From Bacillus pseudomycoides (GTDB taxonomy: Bacteria > Bacillota > Bacilli > Bacillales > Bacillaceae_G): a stretch of 64,000 nucleotides of DNA. The position numbers and the translations under genes are program-made. Shown piece by piece: positions 26,816-34,979 of this stretch. Location: NCBI RefSeq assembly GCF_022811845.1, contig NZ_CP064266.1, forward strand, positions 4,526,001 through 4,590,000, in the 5' to 3' direction. Under the pieces are notes generated by a model. It had not been told where the DNA came from. It saw only the letters and a list, made by a program, of their open reading frames with translations, and did no database searches. Position 1 is the stretch's first letter. Each line of letters begins with the position of its first letter.

Positions 26816-26912
26816 TGTTCACCTCCTGTATACTTATAATGTTTTCTTATTCTCTGTTTCTTTAGAAAACATAGCGCTATACAGAAATTAAAAGAGTCGG
26901 ATCCAACTTTAA

Positions 26913-27320
26913 CTATACAAATAGTATCAGTGTTTGTATTAAAGCTGTCGTTTGACCAGATAAAGATTTCGATATTTTTTCACGTTGTGAATCTGTTAAT
27001 CCATCTAACAGAGGCTTCAACTGTGTTAACTCTGTTTCTAATCGATGAATATGGTTTGTCACTTCATTCATTTGTTTCGAAACGTGTTCATTGATACCGA
27101 GCAGCTTCTTCCTCTCCTCGATCCTCTCTTTAATCTCACAAAGCGGCATATGCATTTCCTTGCATTTCTCAATAAATTGTAATGTCTCAAGTTCTGTTTC
27201 ATCGTAATAGCGATAATTAGATTGAGATCGCTCCGCTTTTAAGATACCTAGATTCGTATAATAATCAATCGTTCGTTTCGATACGTGAGCCAAGTGAGCC
27301 AACTGTCCGATTCGATACAC
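26913..27320 (-). CDS. MerR-family transcription regulator
   Basis: 135 residues from a GTG at 27320. The upstream ATG of the open frame falls inside the -10 box of a good promoter (27360-27388), so translation must begin later; the typical MerR opening YRIGQLAHLAHVSKRTIDYY starts at this GTG. A coiled coil (about residues 75-110) follows. The C-terminal part is short, with no recognisable ligand domain. A dyad over the -35 box suggests autoregulation. The nearest possible target is the CBS-domain protein gene downstream. Confidence 0.8.
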   Translation of the reverse strand: MYRIGQLAHLAHVSKRTIDYYTNLGILKAERSQSNYRYYDETELETLQFIEKCKEMHMPLCEIKERIEERKKLLGINEHVSKQMNEVTNHIHRLETELTQLKPLLDGLTDSQREKISKSLSGQTTALIQTLILFV

Positions 27321-27359
27321 CTTCCCAACGATTTTTCCCTCCCCATTTATGTTAAGAAC

Positions 27360-27400
27360 ATCATACAATACATAAACTGTACAGTCAAACGTGACAGTTT
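27360..27400 (-). promoter_or_regulatory. Promoter and dyad of the merR-type gene
   Basis: TTGACT and TATGAT lie 17 bases apart (plus 27383-27388 and 27360-27365). AAACTGT and ACAGTTT arms (27374-27380 and 27394-27400) with 13 bases between them overlap the -35 box. The spacing is not the 19 bases of MerR-activated promoters, so repression fits better. Confidence 0.65.
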
Positions 27401-27534
27401 AATATTATTTCTCTTATATAAAATCCCATAATTTCACAACATGTGCGCAAAAAGAATTAATTTACCCTCTTTAATAATCTGAAAATTAAGTTATAATTCA
27501 TTGTAAACAAATATTATTGAGAGGAGAAATTCTT

Positions 27535-27585
27535 ATGTACTACAACAACCTATTCGAAAATGATCAGCCTGTAATCCGTCTATAA
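27535..27585 (+). CDS. 16-residue leader peptide before EamA gene
   Basis: The ATG at 27535 has GAGAGGAG nine bases before it. The peptide is MYYNNLFENDQPVIRL followed by TAA. Its last codons (CCGTCTAT, 27576-27583) are perfectly complementary to ATAGACGG (27654-27661), which leads into the ribosome site of the EamA gene, and a terminator hairpin lies between. This is the layout of an attenuation leader in which ribosome stalling would change the RNA fold. Confidence 0.6.
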   Translation: MYYNNLFENDQPVIRL

Positions 27586-27586
27586 T

Positions 27587-27633
27587 CTAAGGCGGGCATG
27601 CTTATATTTTATAAAAAATATGCCTCGTCTTAG
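27587..27633 (+). terminator. Attenuator-like terminator in the EamA leader
   Basis: CTAAGGCGGGCAT pairs with ATGCCTCGTCTTAG and is followed by GACTTTT. It begins just after the leader peptide stop. The outer 8-base pairing CCGTCTAT/ATAGACGG brackets it and would cover the bases next to the GGAGG site. Confidence 0.65.
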
Positions 27634-27673
27634 GACTTTTAATAATCCTACAAATAGACGGAGGTATTTCATA

Positions 27674-28561
27674 ATGAAACAAACCATTTTAGGCGCTATA
27701 TGTTTATCACTTGCAGCAAGTATTTGGGGTGGTATGTATGTTGTTAGTAAATATGTACTAGACTTTATTCCGCCTCTCACACTTGTCTGGCTTCGCTTTA
27801 TTATTGCCTTTGTAGTTTTGTACATGATTTTAAAAACGACAAAACGAAAACAAAAAACAACGATACAAATAAACAAAAAAGATTGGCTACTCTTTGCTTG
27901 GATTGGCTTCATCGGCTACTTTGTTTCAATTACGTGCCAATTTGTTGGAACAAAATTATCAGATGCGCACACAGGCTCTTTAGTTACATCAGCTACTCCA
28001 GCATTTATGGTCGTATTTGCTACATTGATTTTGAAAGAAAAATTAACGACTCGCAGAATACTCTCTACCGTCTTAGCTACAATAGGCGTCACAATTGTTA
28101 TTGGATGGGATATAGAAGTAGGCTCTTATTTTATCGGCACAATCATTTTAGTGGGGGCTGCGATTACATGGGCTCTATTATCTATTTATGTAAAGATTGC
28201 TTCTCAACAATTTTCATCCTTAGTCATTACAACGTACGCAATCTTCTTTTCACTATTTTTCATTACACCCTGCATGATTTGGGAATTACAATCTAATCCA
28301 ATTGGGGACTTAAATACCACTATCATTTTAGGTATTTTATATTTAGGAATCATCTCGACCGCTGGAGCCTTTTTTCTTTGGAATAAAGGACTTGAGTTAA
28401 TGGATGCCAGCATCGGTTCATTGTTTTTCTTTTTTCAGCCTATTGTTGGTTCATTATTAGGCTGGTTACTTTTAAATGAAACGTTGAATCGTAACTTTTT
28501 TATTGGTGGTGCTCTTATTATATTTAGTGTAGTAATTACTACATTTGAAAAGAAAAGGTAA
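27674..28561 (+). CDS. EamA-family (DMT) transporter
   Basis: 295 residues from the ATG at 27674 (GACGGAGG ten bases before). It has ten hydrophobic segments in two EamA repeats; each ends with the usual motif (first LVTSATPAFMVVFATLILKEKL, split around residues 95-115; second GSLFFFFQPIVGSLLGWL). The proteins move metabolites or drugs across the membrane. A leader peptide with an attenuator precedes the gene, suggesting induction by something that stalls ribosomes. Confidence 0.88.
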   Translation: MKQTILGAICLSLAASIWGGMYVVSKYVLDFIPPLTLVWLRFIIAFVVLYMILKTTKRKQKTTIQINKKDWLLFAWIGFIGYFVSITCQFVGTKLSDAHTGSLVTSATPAFMVVFATLILKEKLTTRRILSTVLATIGVTIVIGWDIEVGSYFIGTIILVGAAITWALLSIYVKIASQQFSSLVITTYAIFFSLFFITPCMIWELQSNPIGDLNTTIILGILYLGIISTAGAFFLWNKGLELMDASIGSLFFFFQPIVGSLLGWLLLNETLNRNFFIGGALIIFSVVITTFEKKR

Positions 28562-28566
28562 TAATA

Positions 28567-28602
28567 AAAACACAGGCTATAAAAAATGCAGCCTGTGTTT
28601 TC
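28567..28602 (+). terminator. Hairpin terminator of the EamA gene
   Basis: AAAACACAGGCT and AGCCTGTGTTTT form a perfect 12-base stem; both strands could use it. Confidence 0.85.
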
Positions 28603-28663
28603 TATTTTCTATTTTCTATTAAGAAAGGTATTACATACATTCATATTCCATAATGACTTCTTC

Positions 28664-29533
28664 TCAAGCAGACCAATGCGCCGGACGAGAAAGTAAACTT
28701 GGTAATTTCGTGTTGGTATCCCCCTTCGCTGCATTCACCTGAACTTGAGTCAGAAAAATACTCTCCGTAAGATCCGCTCCTCTAAGATCAGCGTCCCGTA
28801 AATCAGCACCGATAAGGTCAGCCATTCTTAAATCAGCTCCCCGTAGATCAGCAGCAATGAGGTATGCTCCTCGTAAATTCGCTCCCTTAAAGTCTGCCCT
28901 TTTCAGCTTTGCCCCCATAAGGTTTGCTCCTCGGTGATTCATCCTTTTATTTTTTTTCGCACTCTTATACTTGTGACGTGATTCCGTCCAAACGAGTTCA
29001 CTTGTCTTTAAAAGCAGATCATTTACATAAGCCCGGTGTGATGGAACATTTACATCTATCAGTAAATCCGGACTAAGCTGGGAAAGTCGTTCCGTCTCTT
29101 TAATCGCATCGCGAATTTCCTTATGAATCGCACGCGTCGCTTGTAACGCTAAAGCTTCATTCAAATACCAAAGCATCTCATGAAGCTGGTGCATAATTGG
29201 AAAAACAGCGTACATTGTCTGCGCGTGTTTAGAATCTTTACGCCAGTCAACTCCTTCAAAAGTAACCTGTGACACCTTCTGCCCCGCGCCGAAGCATTCA
29301 AAAACTGTACATCCCTTAAACCCTTTTTGTCTTAGGTTTTTATGAATACTGCAACGAAAGTCCGATTGTAGATTAGAGCACGGCTTACCACCATCTTTAT
29401 TGACTGCAAAATCGGCTGAAGCTGCAAAGGGAAGTGCAACGCAGCACAAACCGAAGCAATTTTCACAGTCAGCTCGTAAATTGTTAAAACTCACACCATT
29501 TTTTGAATCTATAAAATTTTGATCCTCTAACAA
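28664..29533 (-). CDS. Pentapeptide-repeat protein with Cys-rich N-terminus
   Basis: 289 residues. The N-terminal 80 residues contain spaced cysteines (ENCFGLCCVALPF, PCSNL, RCSIH, GCTVFECFG) that could hold a metal or cluster. A helical middle follows. About residues 198-265 are a run of A(D/N)LxG-type pentapeptide repeats (ADLRGADLRMADLIGADLRD), which fold into a right-handed beta-helix. Similar proteins have been annotated as drug-resistance factors, but the role is not established. No good ribosome site variant is doubtful: ACAGGGGG lies before the start. Confidence 0.82.
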   Translation of the reverse strand: MLEDQNFIDSKNGVSFNNLRADCENCFGLCCVALPFAASADFAVNKDGGKPCSNLQSDFRCSIHKNLRQKGFKGCTVFECFGAGQKVSQVTFEGVDWRKDSKHAQTMYAVFPIMHQLHEMLWYLNEALALQATRAIHKEIRDAIKETERLSQLSPDLLIDVNVPSHRAYVNDLLLKTSELVWTESRHKYKSAKKNKRMNHRGANLMGAKLKRADFKGANLRGAYLIAADLRGADLRMADLIGADLRDADLRGADLTESIFLTQVQVNAAKGDTNTKLPSLLSRPAHWSA

Positions 29534-29764
29534 AACATGTACCCCCTGTGGTTCTACTTCTTATTTCATTTTATATAAGTAAACATATAAAATGAATAAT
29601 TTATCCCGTTCATTTTTAATGCATAATCAATCCGTAAATCAAATATCATATTTTATTTCAAATGCTACACTAACTTCTAAATATACTTTCATTTGAAAAG
29701 GACATATTCTCCAATCTATATTATCATTAAATTATAAAGATTCATACAAATAGGAGGGGATCAG

Positions 29765-29941
29765 ATGGCATTAGAAATGAAAACAGCCTGTCAAACTTGC
29801 AACACTTCACTTCAAACGGATTCGGAAGCTTATATTTGTACGTACGAATGTACATTTTGTGCACCGTGCACAGAAAAAACGCATCATGTTTGTCCGAACT
29901 GTGGTGGTGAATTAGTGCGCAGACCCAAAAGGAAATCATAA
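29765..29941 (+). CDS. DUF1272 zinc-ribbon-like small protein
   Basis: 58 residues, ATG with TAGGAGGGG before it. Eight or more cysteines are arranged as CQTC, YICTYECTFCAPC and CPNCGGELVRRP, the DUF1272 pattern, which should bind one or two zinc ions. The function is unknown. A hairpin terminator follows directly at the stop codon. Confidence 0.88.
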   Translation: MALEMKTACQTCNTSLQTDSEAYICTYECTFCAPCTEKTHHVCPNCGGELVRRPKRKS

Positions 29942-29970
29942 AAGCAAAGCTACTCATAGCTTTGCTTTTT
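29941..29970. terminator. Bidirectional terminator between DUF1272 and SGNH genes
   Basis: AAAGCAAAGCTA and TAGCTTTGCTTT form a perfect 12-base stem with a CTCA loop. Confidence 0.9.
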
Positions 29971-29982
29971 CCTATGTAACAC

Positions 29983-30552
29983 CTATTTGAAAATCCCTTT
30001 TAATTTACTTCCAATCAGCTCAGCTAAATATTCATAGCCAACAGCACTAAAATGTAGCCCATCACGCTCTTCATTTTCTACAAACTTCCTATAATCCAAT
30101 TCTTGAATCATATGAGAATATAAGTCAAGAAAATGACTCCCTGTTTGTTCTGCCACTTCTTCCACCACTTTTGCATACTGTAATAACACTTCATTTGTTC
30201 TTGCGTGCTGCCTTTCCTCATCCACTGGAGCTGGACTAATGAGAAGCACTTTTTCTGGTGAAATTCTTTTCACAATCTCACTTAAATTATCTTTATATGC
30301 TTGCTGTGATACTTGTTTATGAAACGCCGCATCATTTGCACCAAAAAAGACTGTTACAAATGTTAGCTCGTAACATAATACATCCTCTTCTATTCGTTTT
30401 AATGCGTCAAACGTATTGTCACCAGAAACCCCCGCATTGACTACTTTCCAATCAAGAAACAAACTTTGTAAACGCGGTGTTAATCTAGGTTCGCCATTCC
30501 AGAACGTTTCACCATCTGTAATGCTATCACCAAAACATACTAATGTGTTCAT
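29983..30552 (-). CDS. SGNH/GDSL hydrolase
   Basis: 189 residues. The four SGNH blocks are visible: GDSIT near residue 8, GVSGDN near 43, GAND near 74 and DGLHFS near 165, giving a Ser-Asp-His triad. No signal peptide is present, so it acts in the cytoplasm as an esterase, lipase or deacetylase. AAAAGGGAGACATAGAA precedes ATG. The MBL-fold gene upstream ends 16 bases away, so the two are likely in one operon. Confidence 0.9.
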   Translation of the reverse strand: MNTLVCFGDSITDGETFWNGEPRLTPRLQSLFLDWKVVNAGVSGDNTFDALKRIEEDVLCYELTFVTVFFGANDAAFHKQVSQQAYKDNLSEIVKRISPEKVLLISPAPVDEERQHARTNEVLLQYAKVVEEVAEQTGSHFLDLYSHMIQELDYRKFVENEERDGLHFSAVGYEYLAELIGSKLKGIFK

Positions 30553-30567
30553 TTCTATGTCTCCCTT

Positions 30568-31392
30568 TTATGTATGAAATAAATTCCCTTCTAACGCTGC
30601 AATATAACGCTGCGCAGAGCGTTCTACAGCTTCATTCGCATTCTCTTTCACTACTCGATGAAAAGCGTTGTACAAACGATTAAAAGATAATGGTTTCACC
30701 CTTTTCGCCATCTCTTCTACTTTATTTGCTGGTAACGGAATTAAGTTAGGATAGCTGTACATAAAGCTCACCCACTCTTGATCTGCTACAACTTGAATAA
30801 TATCACCTGTTAGTAAAATTCCTTTTCCTTCATTCCCTTGTGACCAATGTAAAACAGACCCACCTTTAAAATGTCCACCTAGACGATGCACAGTGAGCTC
30901 ATCAGATAATTGTAATGATTCCCCCGACCAAAATACAATATGTTTACTTGGACGCATCACCCACTGTTGATCATCTTCATGAATATAGATTGGTACATCG
31001 AATCTTTCCGCCCATTCTACTTGAGTAGAGTAATAATGCGGATGGGATAATGCGATTGCATCCAATCCTCCTAATTCTTTCACCTTCTCAATTGTAGTTT
31101 CATCGAAATAAGTAATACAGTCCCATAACAAATTAAATTCTTCTGTTTTTACGATGTACGTTGTTTGACCAATCGCAAATTCTGGTTTTGTTGTGATACT
31201 ATATAGCCCTTTCTCTTCTTCAATGATTTCATTTTGATATGCATGACCCGCTTGTAAATTATCGAGTGTTGTCCAAGATTGACCGTTCGGATTCACATAT
31301 TGCCTCTCCTCATTACAAATCACACAATTCGTTGGTTCTTCTACGCTCGCTGCATATTGTACGCCGCATGTTGTACAGACAAAATTTTTCAT
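30568..31392 (-). CDS. Metallo-beta-lactamase-fold hydrolase with N-terminal zinc knuckle
   Basis: 274 residues. The N-terminus has CTTCGVQY...CVICNEERQYV, a rubredoxin-like metal knuckle. The MBL-fold part follows, with ALSHPHYYSTQVEWAERF replacing the canonical HxHxDH (only one His pair kept), RLGGHFKGGSVLHW and LLTGD. Metal binding therefore deviates from classical MBL enzymes. TAGGGATAGGAGAATCTAT precedes ATG. Probable operon with the SGNH hydrolase. The substrate is unknown. Confidence 0.82.
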   Translation of the reverse strand: MKNFVCTTCGVQYAASVEEPTNCVICNEERQYVNPNGQSWTTLDNLQAGHAYQNEIIEEEKGLYSITTKPEFAIGQTTYIVKTEEFNLLWDCITYFDETTIEKVKELGGLDAIALSHPHYYSTQVEWAERFDVPIYIHEDDQQWVMRPSKHIVFWSGESLQLSDELTVHRLGGHFKGGSVLHWSQGNEGKGILLTGDIIQVVADQEWVSFMYSYPNLIPLPANKVEEMAKRVKPLSFNRLYNAFHRVVKENANEAVERSAQRYIAALEGNLFHT

Positions 31393-31436
31393 ATAGATTC
31401 TCCTATCCCTAGTTATTTTCTATTGAACTTTCATTA

Positions 31437-32285
31437 TCAACAAATTTGATTCATCCAATAAGACCAAGCCTTTAAATAGGTATCTAGATCCTCTGGATGA
31501 TGTCTAATACAAGCATCTAACCTGCAATATAAAACAATTACGACTTCTTCATATAAAATTTTTCGCGCTCTATTATGAAATATACTCTTTTCTACTACCT
31601 CGTCTATCGTTTCCCTCGTTAGATCTTCCGGCGTCGAACAAAATGCATAAATGAAATCATATATTGGATCTCCCAAAACCGGCAAAGGATCAATCACACC
31701 ATATAATTTATGCTCATTAAATATAAAATTATGAAATCCACAATCCCCATGTAATAAATATGGTTGATTACTATATCTCGTTCTATTTGAACTGTGTACT
31801 AATTTAAGAACAGTATGAAAGTCTTCTTCTGTTATATAGGATTTTACAGTTTCATTAGCCTCCATCACCCTCTCTAAAAGAAAGGCCTGCCAAGAGTCTA
31901 CCGGTTCTTCTTTCCATCCCCACTGATCCATTTTCATAGCTGGTTTATATGTATGAATCACTTTCTGTACAAGCCTTACAAGGACCTCTCTCTTATTCCC
32001 AGCATGATAATTTGTAGAACCAGGGATAAATGAATAAACCATATATCTATTGAGTGGATCTACATACAAGAGCTTAGGAAATAGACTCTGAGTTTTATAA
32101 AATTCGAGAAAATAGGCTTCTTCTTCGATGACTTTTGGTTCATTCAACTTTACAACGTATTGTTCTTTTCCTTCTATAAGATACAGCCTACTTGTAGTAC
32201 CACCAGTTAATCTCTTGAACCCTTTCGGATAATGATCAATGATTCCATTACCGATTAATTGTTCAATAATTTCTGAAATATCCAT
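31437..32285 (-). CDS. Aminoglycoside phosphotransferase-like kinase
   Basis: About 282 residues from the ATG at 32285; the longer frame lacks a ribosome site and runs into a hairpin. The kinase-like core shows LTGGTTSRLYLI (ATP loop), YVVKLN (lysine), LLHGDCGFHNFIF (catalytic Asp, Brenner motif) and GVIDPLP. These are typical of the APH/ChoK fold. The true substrate may be a drug or a metabolite. Start choice is moderately sure. Confidence 0.8.
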   Translation of the reverse strand: MDISEIIEQLIGNGIIDHYPKGFKRLTGGTTSRLYLIEGKEQYVVKLNEPKVIEEEAYFLEFYKTQSLFPKLLYVDPLNRYMVYSFIPGSTNYHAGNKREVLVRLVQKVIHTYKPAMKMDQWGWKEEPVDSWQAFLLERVMEANETVKSYITEEDFHTVLKLVHSSNRTRYSNQPYLLHGDCGFHNFIFNEHKLYGVIDPLPVLGDPIYDFIYAFCSTPEDLTRETIDEVVEKSIFHNRARKILYEEVVIVLYCRLDACIRHHPEDLDTYLKAWSYWMNQIC

Positions 32286-32330
32286 TTTTCTCATTCCCAC
32301 TCTACAAATGCATTTAAGATTACTATCATT

Positions 32331-32369
32331 GAACTCCCCCACCTTCACTTCGTTTAGTGTGGGGAATTC
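32331..32369. repeat. Inverted repeat, possible IS200/IS605-type end remnant
   Basis: GAACTCCCCCAC and GTGTGGGGAATTC form an imperfect stem around CTTCACTTCGTTTA. The minus-strand text CTAAACGAAGTGAAGGTGGG reminds me of the conserved 3' end of some IS200/IS605 elements. No transposase or TnpB sequence is nearby. Confidence 0.35.
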
Positions 32370-32400
32370 TCGGTTAAAATGATAAACGAAAAGATCTTTC

Positions 32401-32898
32401 TTATTCTTCCGACACCGATAATGAAACCGCTAATATCTCATCATAAATCTCATTCCACTCTGGATAATATGATGTAATCTCATTTGGTTTCACAAATATC
32501 CTTCTACTCGATTCATACTCACCACTAAAATCATGCACTTCTTTAATATCCATCCGGTAAAACGGTTGATATCCTATCTTGGGATATGGACCCTTGGCAT
32601 TCCAATTCGGATTTTCACTATGATCTACAACAATATATCCAAGTAAGGTACATTCCCCTTTAACATATCCTTCTTCCCATGCCTCTCTCTGAAAACATTC
32701 TTCAGGTGTTTCATACTTTTCAATATGCCCTCCAGGAAAATCCCACCTACGATTATGGTGGTCAATTAAAAGAATCTTACCTTTATAAAAACAAAAACCA
32801 TGAACACTCGTAATGCTTTTATAATCTGGTAATCTATTTGCTTGTATCCAAGTTAACTTCACCTTCGATTCTCCATAGTTCGCGTATATCGTTGTCAT
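32401..32898 (-). CDS. NUDIX hydrolase
   Basis: 165 residues from the ATG at 32898. The Nudix box GGHIEKYETPEECFQREAWE (then EG instead of EG/TG variants) lies near residues 57-79. TTGGAG before the start belongs to the end of the broken NIF3-like gene, whose stop overlaps this region, so translation was probably coupled to it. The substrate is unknown. Confidence 0.85.
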   Translation of the reverse strand: MTTIYANYGESKVKLTWIQANRLPDYKSITSVHGFCFYKGKILLIDHHNRRWDFPGGHIEKYETPEECFQREAWEEGYVKGECTLLGYIVVDHSENPNWNAKGPYPKIGYQPFYRMDIKEVHDFSGEYESSRRIFVKPNEITSYYPEWNEIYDEILAVSLSVSEE

Positions 32899-32906
32899 TC
32901 TCTTCT

Positions 32907-33656
32907 TCACTCCAAATGTTCTTCATGTAATCTAGTAATTTCTAATGTCTGATCCAACTCTTTTAATTTACACGCTAAGCTTTCTATCCCAAATACTTCT
33001 GTAAACGTATGACTACCAACAATTAAGTTAATTCCTTTAAATTTTGCATATTGAACCGTATATAATGTTTTCTCTCCCGTTATATATGTATCGCAACCTT
33101 TTTCTAATGCTCTTTATATAATATTTGTATTGTTCCCCGCTCCTGTTAAGATCGCTACTCGTTTCACCGGCTGATTATGATTCTTCCATGCTTTTACCTT
33201 TTCTTCCAATCTCTCTTCTACTCTTTCCACTAAATCAGAAAACAAAATAGAAGATTCATACTCTCCAATCCCAGGTAGCTCCTCTTCCTCATATGAAGAA
33301 TATTCGAGTATTTTATCAATTTCAATTTCATTAAATAATGAAGTGCACGTTCCAAAGTCCACAAAGTCTAAAGGCAAATGTACCCAAAAATGATTTATTT
33401 CATATTCTTTTAACTTCTCAACACAAGCTTCTTCCATACCAAACAAAAAGCTCCACGGTGCATGATGGGTAATGATCATATCTACCTGATTCGCTTTTGC
33501 TTCTTCGATTGTTTCCAATGTTAGATTCGTTGTATGACCTATTTTATAAAATTCATCCTTACTAATATTAGTGAAACCATATTCATCATCACCATATTTA
33601 TGAAGATGTTCTCCAAATAACATTTCAATTGTTTTTTTAAAATCTACTATATTCAT
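32907..33656 (-). pseudogene. NIF3-like dinuclear metal protein gene with in-frame stop
   Basis: The start ATG at 33656 has AAAAGGAG before it. Residues MIITHHAPWS (metal-binding HH) and HFWVHLPLDFVDFG match the NIF3/YbgI family. A TAA at 33114-33116 interrupts the frame after NNTNII. The same frame then goes on with RALEKGCDTYITGEKTLY and IVGSHTFTEVFG to TGA at 32907, giving the full family length of about 250 codons. One base change (for example AAA to TAA) explains the break. NIF3 proteins are metal-binding hydrolase-like proteins of unclear role. Confidence 0.85.
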
Positions 33657-33823
33657 TCTAATTCTCCTTTTCACACTTCTTCCCTAATACATATTTTATT
33701 TTCACATAATAAAAACCTGCTACAAATTGGAAGAATTAAAAAATGAACCTTACTTGTATTCTCTTTTAATTTTTATAAATAAGGGAATGCTATAAAAACA
33801 CCCGTACATATAGGAGGATATTT

Positions 33824-34033
33824 ATGAAACCCGATTTTTTACAAGCCGTACACGAAGCAATTGGTAATATCGAACATATTCACATTGAAGAAAGCGGAGC
33901 AGACAGCTTATTAATTCATCATGATGATGTGAGGCAGTTAGAACAAGTTGCTGAAACGTTAGAAAACAAGAAATTCCATTCTACAATTAGGAACAATGGG
34001 ACTACCTCTTTCATTGAAGTTATAAACAGATGA
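33824..34033 (+). CDS. Small hypothetical acidic protein
   Basis: 69 residues, ATG with ATAGGAGGATATTT before it. The sequence alternates helix and strand (HIEESGADSLLIHHDDVRQL and FHSTIRNNGTTSFIEVI), suggesting a small alpha/beta domain. No family is recognised. The stop is directly followed by a perfect hairpin terminator, which supports a real gene. Confidence 0.72.
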   Translation: MKPDFLQAVHEAIGNIEHIHIEESGADSLLIHHDDVRQLEQVAETLENKKFHSTIRNNGTTSFIEVINR

Positions 34034-34063
34034 AAAAAGTTCGGTATATGTCCGAACTTTTTT
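34033..34063. terminator. Bidirectional terminator
   Basis: AAAAAAGTTCGG and CCGAACTTTTTT pair perfectly around TATATGT; shared by converging genes at 34033 and 34063. Confidence 0.9.
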
Positions 34064-34962
34064 CAAATCGAAATTTGAAATTCTTTTACATATACTGCAG
34101 TTCCAGAAATCTCAATTTGTAGGGATTCATCTTTCTGCTTCTTAGTTACATAAACAGCGACCCGACCATCTTTATTCATTTCTTGCCCTTGTTCCACAAT
34201 GAATTTCATTTCACTATTAAAATCTTTTTTCAAAAACTTAGCATAGTAAGCTCCCATTACCCCAGAAGCAGTTCCCGTCACTGGGTCTTCTATCGTTCCA
34301 GAATAAGGTGATGAAAAATGACGGCCATGCATATGTGCTGCTTCATCATACGTCTCTAAACAAAGAGGATGAATCGAAGCCTTCGGTACTTCTTTTAGAA
34401 TAGAAGGAAACTCTTCATTATTTGGTTTCATTCTTTGAAAAGCATCCAACGTTTTAATTGGAACTAATAAAGTCCAAATTCCAGTACTTCCATACACAAT
34501 TGGTAGCGTTTCATCTAAATCATTTCCATGAAGTCCAATGCTGTGCGCTAACTCTCCAATGGAACCATCAAACTTTTGAAACTGTGGCGCCGTTTGTCTC
34601 ATTTTAATAAATGATTCTCTATTTTCATCTATATCTATTTGTACTGGTAAAACACCCGCTTTCGTTTCAATTGTGAGATTTCGTTTCCCCTTCAGTAGCC
34701 CTCTTTCGTGAAGTGCAAATATAGTTCCCACTGTCGCATGTCCGCAAAGATTCATTTCTTGCCCTGGTGTAAAATAACGGATCCTTATATCCGCTACATT
34801 CGAAGGAAGCACAAAAGACGCTTCGGTGAATCCTACTTTTTTTGCAATAAGCTGCATTTCATCATTCGTTAATCCTTCTGCATCTATTACAAGTCCAGCT
34901 GGATTTCCCATATTTGGTTTATTACTAAATGCATCGTAATGGAAAACTTTTATTTCTTTCAT
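34063..34962 (-). CDS. PhzF-family isomerase-like protein
   Basis: 299 residues. It has the family opening VFHYDAFSNKPNMGNPAGLV, then GFTEASFVLPS (catalytic Glu about 47), FTPGQEMNLCGHATVG and the second-half GTIEDPVTGTASG. The two-domain PhzF/DAP-epimerase fold is complete. There is no phenazine gene nearby, so it probably works on another metabolite. GAGCAGATG overlaps a weak ribosome site (GGGGATGAGCAG) before ATG. Confidence 0.9.
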   Translation of the reverse strand: MKEIKVFHYDAFSNKPNMGNPAGLVIDAEGLTNDEMQLIAKKVGFTEASFVLPSNVADIRIRYFTPGQEMNLCGHATVGTIFALHERGLLKGKRNLTIETKAGVLPVQIDIDENRESFIKMRQTAPQFQKFDGSIGELAHSIGLHGNDLDETLPIVYGSTGIWTLLVPIKTLDAFQRMKPNNEEFPSILKEVPKASIHPLCLETYDEAAHMHGRHFSSPYSGTIEDPVTGTASGVMGAYYAKFLKKDFNSEMKFIVEQGQEMNKDGRVAVYVTKKQKDESLQIEISGTAVYVKEFQISI

Positions 34963-34979
34963 CTGCTCATCCCCTAAAC

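Noticed and set aside
26788..26912. Possible magnesium (M-box) riboswitch before the CorC-like gene
   Set aside because: The leader is only about 125 bases to the next gene end and none of the conserved M-box blocks is present; only a simple hairpin is seen.
27883..28296. 137-codon frame inside the EamA gene
   Set aside because: It is a shifted reading of the transporter, rich in Tyr/Cys/Arg as expected from a shadow frame, with no ribosome site.
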